Shown here piece by piece: positions 6,699-13,960 of a stretch of DNA of 15,695 bases. The position numbers and the translations under genes are program-made. Each line of letters opens with the position of its first letter. Positions within the stretch are counted from its first letter, which is position 1. The stretch spans positions 1-15,695 of the forward strand of contig CAYOWK010000073.1 of assembly GCA_964407665.1 (NCBI GenBank), written 5' to 3'. The notes under the pieces were generated by a model. The model saw nothing but the letters and a program-made list of their open reading frames with translations. It ran no database searches and was not told the DNA's origin. The stretch is from CAYOWK01 sp964407665 (GTDB taxonomy: Bacteria > Pseudomonadota > Alphaproteobacteria > Caulobacterales > Hyphomonadaceae).

Positions 6699-7478
6699 TC
6701 ACGCCTGTTCGACGATGACCTCCTGCCAGTTATTCATGCACGGACCCGTTGTCGAGAGAAACGCCACATCGGCGGCGTCCCGGCCGACGCCAATGCGAAC
6801 CATCCCGTCGACATGGGCGAGCCGGGTCGGATCGACCAGCCACCAGCCGCCATCGAGAAACACCTCGAACACGGCATGGAAGTCCGGCGGCTGCAACTTG
6901 AAGGCATAGGCGCTTACCGCCCGGGCCGGGATGTTCAGCGCCCGGCACAGCGTGATCCCCAGATGGCTGAAATCCCGGCAGACGCCCGCCCGGTCCACGA
7001 AGGTCCGCTCCGCCGTCGTCTCGGCGTTGCTGACGCCGGGGGTGTAGTCGACATGCGTGTGGATCCACTCCAGCACGGCATGCACCCGCGCCGCGCCATC
7101 CGTCAGCCGCCCGAACTCGCGGTGGGCGAACAGCGCGAACTTGTCGGACGGGCAATAGCGGCTGGGCGTGAGGTACTGAAGCACTTCCTGCGGCAGCTCG
7201 ACCCACCTGTACTGGCGGGCAGACGCTGGCAGTTCGATCCTTTGGCCGTTGTCGACCATGGCGTCATAGACGATCCGCGCCTGACCGGAAAACACCGCCC
7301 GGAACCGCCGCTCGCCCCGCTCGTCCGGCCGGTCCTGCACGATGGGCGTGTAGGGCTCGATCGACAGCATTTCGGAAAGGATGGTCTGATCCGGACAGAC
7401 CGACGCCTGGATCGAGACGATGGCTTCGGTCCCCTCCGGGAAGGTGTAATCGAGGGTCGCGCGGACGTGCAGGCGCAC
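6699..7478 (-). CDS. Transglutaminase-like cysteine protease family protein
   Basis: This is a 259-residue cytoplasmic protein with a bacterial transglutaminase-like (papain-fold) domain. The catalytic triad is visible: Cys167 in RAGVCRDFSH (163-172), His201 in PDFHAVFEV (198-206) and Asp216 in WLVDPTR (213-219). Members usually act as peptidases or amidases; cross-linking is not implied. The first 100 residues form a beta-rich N-terminal region typical of the group, starting RLHVRATLDYTF. The start is a GTG at 7478 with GGAG six bases upstream; no nearby in-frame ATG competes. There is no signal peptide, while the DUF885 partner 33 bp downstream is exported, so if they act in one pathway they do so on opposite sides of the membrane. 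It is divergent from the charged hypothetical gene at 7767. The substrate is unknown. Confidence 0.9.
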   Translation of the reverse strand: MRLHVRATLDYTFPEGTEAIVSIQASVCPDQTILSEMLSIEPYTPIVQDRPDERGERRFRAVFSGQARIVYDAMVDNGQRIELPASARQYRWVELPQEVLQYLTPSRYCPSDKFALFAHREFGRLTDGAARVHAVLEWIHTHVDYTPGVSNAETTAERTFVDRAGVCRDFSHLGITLCRALNIPARAVSAYAFKLQPPDFHAVFEVFLDGGWWLVDPTRLAHVDGMVRIGVGRDAADVAFLSTTGPCMNNWQEVIVEQA

Positions 7479-7766
7479 CAGGGTCTCCAGATATTGAGGG
7501 CGAGACCAGTTCGCGGTCCGGACCGAAGCGGCTGCGCTTCAATCCGGCGGGTGCGAATCGGTCCTGTCTCGGGCGTGTGAAGTCTCAGACGGGTAGTCCG
7601 GAATCACGTACCCGGTGTGACGCATGCAGGCGGCACAGCGGATTTGATCCGGTCGGTACGGCGGGTCTTGGCAGGCTTCAGCGCAGAATGCGCGGGGCTG
7701 AAACTGGTTCCTACACGATCCGGACGATCCATGGCGCTTTTCCTCGGGTTGTGATTTTTTGCGGGA
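7479..7766. other. 288-bp divergent intergenic region
   Basis: The region lies between the start of the transglutaminase-like gene and the start of the charged hypothetical gene, so it should hold two outward promoters. I could not place convincing -35/-10 boxes. It contains a possible 42-codon minus-strand ORF at 7604-7732 with GAGGA eight bases before its ATG, but its composition is not convincing. No tRNA or strong terminator hairpin is seen. Confidence 0.5.
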
Positions 7767-8240
7767 ATGGCTCGCGAGGTGGACGAGAAAAAGAAGCGCA
7801 AGGCGCAGCGCATCCTGCGCCGCGTGGCCGAGCGCGCGCAGGACAGTCCCAAGCCGCTGACGGACTGGGAGAAGGAGTTCGTCCAGGGCGTCGGCGAGCG
7901 TCTGGAAACCTACGGCTCCGCCTTCCGGGATCCGGGCAAGGGGCGGCTGGAAGAGGCGCTCTCCGTCCGCCAGACCCACATCATGCGCCAGCTCGACAAG
8001 AAAACCCGCAAGGCGGTTGCCGAAGCCCCCGCAAAACCCGACGGCTCTCCGCCGCCAGCGAACGACAGACCAAAGCGCAGCGGCTTCAAGCGCAAGAGTC
8101 CGCTGAACACCTCCAAGATGCGCGCCACCAAAGCCACGCGCAGCGGCCGTGACGAGACTCCGGAGGCCCTCGAGCCCGAACCTCCGCCGCGCCCGTCTGG
8201 TCCGCCTGTCCTCCGGGTGGTCCGGGGCGGCAAATCCTGA
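7767..8240 (+). CDS. Hypothetical charged protein, basic C-terminal tail
   Basis: I do not recognise a named family. The 157-residue protein has a charged helical N-terminus (residues 1-30, many Lys/Arg/Glu), a more ordered core LTDWEKEFVQGVGERLETYG (31-50) and a helix to about 85, then a disordered tail rich in Pro, Ser, Lys and Arg (RPKRSGFKRKS at 101-111) ending LRVVRGGKS. There is no signal peptide or membrane segment. The basic tail would suit nucleic-acid or ribosome binding, which is inference only. The ATG at 7767 starts the ordered frame, but only a GCGGGA immediately before it resembles a ribosome binding site. The peptidase gene follows 89 bp later on the same strand. Codon use matches the host, with G/C at most third positions, so it looks resident. 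Confidence 0.75.
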   Translation: MAREVDEKKKRKAQRILRRVAERAQDSPKPLTDWEKEFVQGVGERLETYGSAFRDPGKGRLEEALSVRQTHIMRQLDKKTRKAVAEAPAKPDGSPPPANDRPKRSGFKRKSPLNTSKMRATKATRSGRDETPEALEPEPPPRPSGPPVLRVVRGGKS

Positions 8241-8329
8241 GGCGTTTCAACACGGCGCGGTCGGACCCCTGCCGCCAAACCTTGCGTTGGCCGCCGCGCC
8301 GGGTGAAGCTGGCGGCAACGGAGGATGGG

Positions 8330-9523
8330 ATGCGGGCCAGTCTCAAGACGGATTTCCTGAAATCGGCGGGTGCTGCCCTGTGCGCAGCCCTTGTGCTTGG
8401 GGCCAGTTCTGCAGGACCCGCGCAGGCCCAGCAGGTCCGTGATCCCCTCGGCGGCCAGTTTGGCGCGATCGAGGTGGCTCTCTCGCCCAAGGCCGCCCTG
8501 CTGGACACCGAAATGCTGGCCGGCCAGTTCGCCGCCATCAAGCCGCAGCGCCCGGGGGTGGTCGACACCTACGTCCTGTCGATGTCGCTGTGGAACGATC
8601 CCGTCTTCGAGCGCGAGGCGACCGAAGCTGGCAAGGTGCTCGCCCAGCGCTTCGACGCCGATGGCCGCATCTTGCTCCTGTCCGCCGGAAAGGGGTCCGG
8701 CGCCCGGACGCTCCCCGCCGCCAGCCCCGACAACATCAACGCCGCCCTCGGCAAGATCGGGGCGAGTATCGATCCGCAGGAAGATCTGGTCGTGGTCTTC
8801 CTGACCACACATGGCGGTCCGGACGGCACGGCGGCCATCCAGGAAAAGAACCGCATGGGCGGCGGGCTGAAGCCCTCCCACCTGCGCAACTCCCTGAACG
8901 GGGCTGGCATCCGCAACCGGGTGGTCATCGTTTCGGCCTGCTTCTCCGGCCACTTCATCCTGCCGTTCTCGGACGCCTTCACCGCCGTCTTCACAGCAGC
9001 TGCGGCCGACCGCTCGTCCTTCGGCTGCCAGCCAGAGAATGACTGGACCTATTTCGGGGACGCCCTGTTCAACCGTGCGCTTCGCGGCGGTTCGGGCCTT
9101 GAGGCTTCGTTTGACGCCTCCCTGAAGACCATCGCGAAATGGGAAGACGATCTCTTCAAGGCATGGGCCGCCAAGCCCCCCGCCCAGAAGGCGCGCGAGC
9201 CGGAGCCGGTTCCCTCCAACCCGCAGAAGCATGTGGGCGACGCTGTCGCGCCGATTCTCGCCAAGGCCGAGCGCTACGGGCTGGCGGTACAGTGCGCGGG
9301 GCAGGCGACCTTCGCCCTGAGGGAGATCGACGCTGGCAAAGCGCTCGACAACGTGCCGGAACCGGCGGTCCTGCAGAACCTCAAGGCCGACTTCGAAACC
9401 CGCGCCGCCCAGTTCGCCATGCTGGTCAAGCGCACGCCCGACGAAACCGCCAAGGCCATCGCTGCCGCTGCGAAATCCTCGTCAGCCACCGGCGCAACGG
9501 GCTGCCTGACAAAGGCGGATTAA
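8330..9523 (+). CDS. Secreted peptidase C13 (legumain/caspase-fold) family protein
   Basis: This is a 397-residue exported cysteine peptidase of clan CD, family C13, the group of legumain and the GPI transamidase catalytic subunit. The His/Cys dyad is visible: His161 in VVFLTTHGGPDG (154-165) and Cys204 in VVIVSACFSGHFI (198-210), each after a hydrophobic beta strand as in the caspase fold, with 43 residues between them. A signal peptide (MRASLK, Ala/Leu core, cleavage near AQA-QQ at residue 33) sends it to the periplasm. RSSFGCQPENDWTYFGDALFN, just after the catalytic Cys, fits the substrate-pocket region of the family. About 130 C-terminal residues form a charged, helical extension of unknown role. 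The ATG at 8330 has GGAGG five bases upstream; an earlier TTG extension is less likely. The substrate, and whether it cleaves after Asn or Asp, cannot be told from sequence. Confidence 0.88.
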   Translation: MRASLKTDFLKSAGAALCAALVLGASSAGPAQAQQVRDPLGGQFGAIEVALSPKAALLDTEMLAGQFAAIKPQRPGVVDTYVLSMSLWNDPVFEREATEAGKVLAQRFDADGRILLLSAGKGSGARTLPAASPDNINAALGKIGASIDPQEDLVVVFLTTHGGPDGTAAIQEKNRMGGGLKPSHLRNSLNGAGIRNRVVIVSACFSGHFILPFSDAFTAVFTAAAADRSSFGCQPENDWTYFGDALFNRALRGGSGLEASFDASLKTIAKWEDDLFKAWAAKPPAQKAREPEPVPSNPQKHVGDAVAPILAKAERYGLAVQCAGQATFALREIDAGKALDNVPEPAVLQNLKADFETRAAQFAMLVKRTPDETAKAIAAAAKSSSATGATGCLTKAD

Positions 9524-9531
9524 AGGTGCTT

Positions 9532-9560
9532 GTCATCCTCGGGACCAGCCCGAAGACGAC
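9532..9560. terminator. Hairpin between convergent genes
   Basis: The arms GTCATCCTCGGG (9532-9543) and CCCGAAGACGAC (9549-9560) pair at 10 of 12 positions around a 5-base loop. The hairpin sits between the end of the peptidase gene and the end of the glycosyltransferase gene, so it could stop transcription from both sides. There is no T-run on either strand, so it may instead be a member of a dispersed GTCAT..CGGG intergenic repeat family. Confidence 0.5.
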
Positions 9561-9607
9561 ACCGCATGGGGCAGCAGTTTGCTGAGCCCTCCAAAGGTCC
9601 CGGAACC

Positions 9608-11245
9608 TTAAGCCCGCTTCGCCAGCAGACCGTCCTTCACATACCGCTTGGCCCATTCCGGCAGCAGGCAGGAATAGTCCTTCGGCAGGTTCAGCGCCTC
9701 GTCCTGCTTCAGCATGCTCCAGTAGGCGATGCGCTGGCGCGGCGGCAGGACGCCCAGATAGCTCTTCAGCGTCAGCTCGGCCGGATAGTCTCCGCCGAAC
9801 AGGTCCTCGATCAGCGTGTCCGGTTCGCCCAGCGACGGCGGCTCGCTGCGGGTGAGCATCTCGGCGGAGTTCAGCGGCGGCAGGTCCAGCGCCTTCGCGT
9901 AGACCGCTTCCAGCCATCGGCTCCAGCCAGGAAGCTGGTGCTCATTGCGCACGGCCTTGCCGGCGGCGTCGCCCTGTGCATCGCGCCAGACCTTGTCGCC
10001 AATCAGCCGGTCGAACAGCAGCCGGTATTCTTCCAGCGTCGTCGCCTGCAGGCAGGTGCCGACCAGCGCGACGTGGTTGATGCCGAAGATGCGGGTCTCG
10101 GGCGCGCCCGTGAACAGCGTCAGCAGCGGCAGGCCATAGCAGGCCGCCTCCATCATCGAGGTCGATGACACGAACGGATAGCTGTCGACATAGATGTCGG
10201 CGGCCTCGAAATAGACCTTCGGATTCTTCTGCTCGGCCAGCGACACGATACGCCCGCCGCATTCCTCATTGGCGCGCTTCCAGTCGTCGCGCTGGGCGCC
10301 GCCGCCAACAACCAGCAGCCGGGCGTTCGGGTGCCTGGCCAGGACCGGCGAATGCATGCCCGCGAAGGTCATGCCGTTCACGGTGCGATACTTCACGCTG
10401 CGCGCGGCAGACACGATCAGCGTCTCCGCAGGGTCAATCCCGATCTCGGCCTTAGCTTCTTCGCGCGTGCGCGTGCGGCTGATCGGCTCGACCAGCGTCG
10501 GCATCAGGATGTTGCGCTCGGTCGCAATGCCGCGGCGGTTGATGGAGATCTCCTGCGCGGCGTCCCGCAGGTTGATGTCGAGATGAACGACGCTCGATCC
10601 CAGCCAGAACAGGTGGTCGGCATGGTTCAGCAGCATGACTGGCGGATACTTCTCGGTCTCGGCGAAGGCGATCGAGGGGATCACGTCGTCGCCGTGGACG
10701 TGCAGCACAACCGCGTCATGGTTGCGCGACAGCCGGCGCAGCTTCTTCGCCCAGTCCAGCAGCCCGCCGGGTGTGTGGTTCAGCTGCTGGATGCGCTCGC
10801 CGAAGGTCTGGCGCACGAAGGCGGGGATTTCGCCGGCATGCTGCGTCAGGATCAGCGAGTGCTCGCGCGAGGCGTCGGCCTTCACCCACTGGCAGATCAT
10901 CTTGGTGTGCCCGCCAACCGCCGCCAGATGGGTTGCGACGTGGACGACTTTCTCGATCTTCGGCTTGCGCTGGAAGACGGGCGCGCCATCGGCCATCCGC
11001 CTGCCAACCGTATTCAGGATCTTCTCGAGCCGCGGACTCCAGAAGACGCCTGCATGGTTCTGGATCGCCAGCTGGGCCGCCACGGACGCATGGACGGCGG
11101 CAGCCGCAAGCTGGTTGCGCCCGAGGCAGGCTTCCGCCTTGGTCGCATGCACATTCAGCGCGGCGAAGTTGGTCTGGATCCGCTGGCTGGCCGGAGGGTT
11201 TTCGATGAGGACAGGGGCGTCGCCCATCAGGATGGCTGTACTCAT
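9608..11245 (-). CDS. GT-B glycosyltransferase with N- and C-terminal extensions
   Basis: This is a predicted cytoplasmic glycosyltransferase of the family-1/4 (GT-B) type that adds a sugar to a surface glycan. The 545-residue protein has three parts: a helical N-terminal region (about 25-85) with AQLAIQNHAGVFWSPRLE (57-74); the GT-B core (about 96-455) with GGHTKM (111-116) in the acceptor half and, in the donor half, SAARSVKYR (279-287), LLVVGGG (310-316) and the nucleotide-sugar-binding STSMMEAACYGLPLL (361-375), where Glu366 sits at the usual E-x7-E position; and a 90-residue C-terminal extension (YPAELTLKSYLGVLPPRQR). The ATG at 11245 has GGAGG eight bases upstream and overlaps the stop of the flippase gene as ATGA, which implies translational coupling. 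The donor and acceptor sugars are unknown. It is the last gene of the polysaccharide operon. Confidence 0.88.
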   Translation of the reverse strand: MSTAILMGDAPVLIENPPASQRIQTNFAALNVHATKAEACLGRNQLAAAAVHASVAAQLAIQNHAGVFWSPRLEKILNTVGRRMADGAPVFQRKPKIEKVVHVATHLAAVGGHTKMICQWVKADASREHSLILTQHAGEIPAFVRQTFGERIQQLNHTPGGLLDWAKKLRRLSRNHDAVVLHVHGDDVIPSIAFAETEKYPPVMLLNHADHLFWLGSSVVHLDINLRDAAQEISINRRGIATERNILMPTLVEPISRTRTREEAKAEIGIDPAETLIVSAARSVKYRTVNGMTFAGMHSPVLARHPNARLLVVGGGAQRDDWKRANEECGGRIVSLAEQKNPKVYFEAADIYVDSYPFVSSTSMMEAACYGLPLLTLFTGAPETRIFGINHVALVGTCLQATTLEEYRLLFDRLIGDKVWRDAQGDAAGKAVRNEHQLPGWSRWLEAVYAKALDLPPLNSAEMLTRSEPPSLGEPDTLIEDLFGGDYPAELTLKSYLGVLPPRQRIAYWSMLKQDEALNLPKDYSCLLPEWAKRYVKDGLLAKRA

Positions 11246-12795
11246 GGGGTTGTCCTCCCGGAGGCGGCGGTGAAGCGCGCCAGTCGCGAAATCAGGATGT
11301 CGGAGCACTTGTCACGGATGCGCCGGTAGTTCGGCAGCGTCCAGACAGCCGCCGCAATCGCGGCGAGGTAGACGAAGCCTGCCGCCGCTATGGCGACAAC
11401 GTCCATCACCAGACCCAGATGTTCCGTGGCGAAGCGAAGGCCAAGCCCCACGGCGATGGCGATGACCGAAGGCGGCGCCACGGTCATGTAGATGTCGGTC
11501 ATCTTCAGGCTGGTGCCGCGAATGGCCAGCTTGAAGCAGGGCCAGAAGGTCAGCCACATCGCAACGCCATAGCAGAGAGCAAGCCCCGTCGCGCCAAAGG
11601 GCAGGCCAATGAAGAAGGCGACGATATAGACCGGCGTCGAATAGAGCGACCAGCGGAACATGCGGTCGGTTCGGCCGGTCGAGACATAGATCAGCTCGGT
11701 GGTGTTCATCGGCGTCGCGGGGATCATTGAGATCACCAGCGCAGCAAAGATCAGTTTCGATTCATCCCAGCCTTCGCCCATCACGATCTCGATGATCGGA
11801 CCGGCGCCGCCGCCCAGCAGCGCGGCAAGCCCGCCGCCGACCAGCGTGATGACCGCCAGTCCGTCGAGGTAGGCCTGGCGCCAGCGCGGCGGATCGGACT
11901 GCAGCCGTCCGAGGGCTGGCATCAGCGCATAGCTGATCGGCCCATCCACGAATTTCAGCGGCGTTTGCAGAAGGGTCTGCGCGCGGGAATAGAAGCCCAG
12001 CTCCGTCGTGCCCCAGCGCCAGCCGATCATGGCTGAATCCAGCTGGCGTCGCACGAAGTTCATCAGGGAGTAGCCCATCATGTTCGCGCCGAAGACCATG
12101 GAGGAGCGCGTGCCGGCCCAGGTCCGCGGCCAGTGCGGGCGCCAGTTGCAGGCCAGCCAGGACAGGATGGTCGAGAGCGCCGCCGAGACCCACGCCTGCA
12201 CCACCAGCGACCAGTAGCCGAGATCCGTCAGCCAGGCCGCCAGAACGCCAGCCACGACGCCGGCAATCTGGGCGACAAGCGTGATCCCCTGCGCATCACC
12301 CCAACGCATCTGCCGGGTGAGCAGGGTATGATGGATCGTGCCCAGGCAGCCGAGGATCGTCTGGCCGGACAGCGCGATGACCAGCCATGTCACGCGCGGC
12401 TCGTTGAATGCCATCGCCGACAAGGGGGCCACGGCGCAGGCAAACAACGCTGCCAGTACGCCGCCGCCAAGAGCGATAAGGAACAGGCCGGATGCGGTGT
12501 CCTGATCCAGCTTCTCGCGCTGGATGGCCGCAGCGCCGATGCCCATGTCGGTGAACAGCGTGATCAGGTTCAGCGTCGTCCAGCCGAGAACGACAAGGCC
12601 GAAATCATCCGGCATCAGCAGCCGCGCGAGGACGAACGTCGATCCGAGCTGCATCACCAGCCGGATCACCTGCGCGCCGATGGCGATCGCGCCGCCGCGA
12701 AGCGTACGCGAGCCGATCGAATCGGCCAGGTGCTCGGTCGACAGCGCGCGGGCGTTGCGTTCAGCCCTGGAGAGTTTGCGCGCTGGTTCGGTCAT
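11242..12795 (-). CDS. Wzx-type polysaccharide flippase (MATE/MOP superfamily)
   Basis: This integral inner-membrane transporter is predicted to flip undecaprenyl-linked oligosaccharide to the periplasmic face during O-antigen, capsule or exopolysaccharide synthesis. It has 517 residues, with a polar, charged N-terminus (1-33) and then a dozen or more hydrophobic helices. Family-typical features are the first-helix region TLRGGAIAIGAQVIRLVMQL followed by FVLARLLMPDDFGLVV, and the mid-protein FYSRAQTLLQTP motif, both typical of WzxC-like members (PST family). The ATG at 12795 comes 13 bp after the aminotransferase stop, with only a weak Shine-Dalgarno, so translation may depend on coupling with that gene. 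Its own stop overlaps the glycosyltransferase start. The glycan it carries is presumably made with the sugars from the adjacent aminotransferases and epimerase. Confidence 0.9.
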   Translation of the reverse strand: MTEPARKLSRAERNARALSTEHLADSIGSRTLRGGAIAIGAQVIRLVMQLGSTFVLARLLMPDDFGLVVLGWTTLNLITLFTDMGIGAAAIQREKLDQDTASGLFLIALGGGVLAALFACAVAPLSAMAFNEPRVTWLVIALSGQTILGCLGTIHHTLLTRQMRWGDAQGITLVAQIAGVVAGVLAAWLTDLGYWSLVVQAWVSAALSTILSWLACNWRPHWPRTWAGTRSSMVFGANMMGYSLMNFVRRQLDSAMIGWRWGTTELGFYSRAQTLLQTPLKFVDGPISYALMPALGRLQSDPPRWRQAYLDGLAVITLVGGGLAALLGGGAGPIIEIVMGEGWDESKLIFAALVISMIPATPMNTTELIYVSTGRTDRMFRWSLYSTPVYIVAFFIGLPFGATGLALCYGVAMWLTFWPCFKLAIRGTSLKMTDIYMTVAPPSVIAIAVGLGLRFATEHLGLVMDVVAIAAAGFVYLAAIAAAVWTLPNYRRIRDKCSDILISRLARFTAASGRTTP

Positions 12796-12808
12796 GTCCG
12801 GATCGGTC

Positions 12809-13960
12809 TCAGGCGGCCTGCCGCATCTGCGTGGCCGCGATCAGCGTGTCGGTGACCTTGCGGATTTCCTCGTCCGTCATCTGCGGATAGAGCGGCAGGA
12901 CGATGGTGCGGTCCTGACAGGCCTCGGACTGGGTCAGCGGCATGGCCAGGGGCCGGTTCGCGTAGACGTCTTCACGGTGAGCGCACATGATGCCGCGGCG
13001 GGTCGAGACGCCGGCGTCCAGCATGTACTGCATCACCGCCCTCTGGTCCGCGCCTTCCGGCAGACGGACACAGAAGCTCTGGAAGTTCGAACGGCCGAAC
13101 ACGGGCTCCTGCGGCAGGCCAATCCACTGGGCCTTCGACAGTTGCTCCATGTACATCGCGGCGATCTCGCGGCGGCGCTCGACGATACCGGGCAGCCGCT
13201 TCAGCTGCTCACGGCCCACGGCGGCCTGGATGTCCGTCATGCGATAGTTGTAACCCATCACAGGGTGCGTCTCGAAGATCACCTGGGCCGAGCCATGGCG
13301 GACGGTATCGGGAACCGACATGCCGTGCTGGCGCAGCAGGCGGAACTGCTTCGCCCAGTCTGCATGAGGGGTCGTGATCATGCCGCCATCGCCGGTCGAC
13401 ATGATCTTGCGCGGATGGAACGAGAAGACAGCAGCGTCGCCGCGGCAGCGTCCGATCTTCTCCCACTCGCCTTCCCACTCGATCTCCGAGCCGACGGCGC
13501 AGGCCGCGTCCTCGATGACCTTCAGGTTGTGCTTGCGCGCGATGGCGACGATGGCCGCGAGATCCGCGGGCATGCCCATCTGGTGCACCAGCAGGATCGC
13601 CTTCGTCTTCGGCGTGATGGCGCGCTCGATCAGGGCAGGGTCGATGTTGTGGGTTGCGGCCTCGACATCCACGAACACCGGCGTTGCGCCGCAATAGGCG
13701 ACCGAATTGGCCGTCGCGATGTAGGAGTGCGAAACCGTGATGACTTCATCGCCGGGCGAGACGCCCGCAACGATCAGCGCAAGATGCAGGCCGGTGGTGC
13801 AGTTGGAGACCGCGACTGCGTCTTCTGCGCCCGTATAGGCCGCGAATTCCTTCTCGAACGCCGCAACTTCCGGACCTTGCGTGATCCAGCCGGAGAGGAT
13901 GACGCGCGAGGCCGCATCGGCTTCGCGCTGGTCCATGACAGGTTTGATGATCGGGATCAT
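12809..13960 (-). CDS. DegT/DnrJ/EryC1/StrS-family sugar aminotransferase
   Basis: This PLP-dependent enzyme is predicted to turn a nucleotide-linked keto sugar into an amino sugar (as PerA, WecE or PseC do) for a surface glycan. The 383-residue length is normal. Visible features: SGWITQGPEVAAFE near the N-terminus; the cofactor-phosphate region SNCTTGLHLAL; EDAACAVGS with the ring-contacting Asp; and the PLP-binding lysine, Lys185, in FSFHPRKIMSTGDGGM. The C-terminal CAHREDVYANRP region carries the usual substrate-domain histidine. The ATG at 13960 overlaps the epimerase stop as ATGA; an open 11-codon extension upstream lacks support. The sugar (4-amino or 3-amino; GDP-, UDP- or dTDP-linked) cannot be decided from sequence alone. 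It works in the same operon as an epimerase and a second, distinct aminotransferase. Confidence 0.92.
   Translation of the reverse strand: MIPIIKPVMDQREADAASRVILSGWITQGPEVAAFEKEFAAYTGAEDAVAVSNCTTGLHLALIVAGVSPGDEVITVSHSYIATANSVAYCGATPVFVDVEAATHNIDPALIERAITPKTKAILLVHQMGMPADLAAIVAIARKHNLKVIEDAACAVGSEIEWEGEWEKIGRCRGDAAVFSFHPRKIMSTGDGGMITTPHADWAKQFRLLRQHGMSVPDTVRHGSAQVIFETHPVMGYNYRMTDIQAAVGREQLKRLPGIVERRREIAAMYMEQLSKAQWIGLPQEPVFGRSNFQSFCVRLPEGADQRAVMQYMLDAGVSTRRGIMCAHREDVYANRPLAMPLTQSEACQDRTIVLPLYPQMTDEEIRKVTDTLIAATQMRQAA

Noticed and set aside
7539..7979. Minus-strand frame with several cysteines (CAEAC, CAAC) in the 7539-7720 part
   Set aside because: The cysteine pattern looked zinc-ribbon-like, but there is no start codon after the part overlapping the 7767 gene, and the Cys spacing is irregular.
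7910..9232. 440-codon open frame on the minus strand
   Set aside because: It overlaps the hypothetical and C13 peptidase genes; the plus-strand frame has a signal peptide and a catalytic dyad, while this one has neither.
10331..11329. 332-codon open frame on the plus strand
   Set aside because: It is antisense to the glycosyltransferase gene, and the composition is that of a shadow frame.
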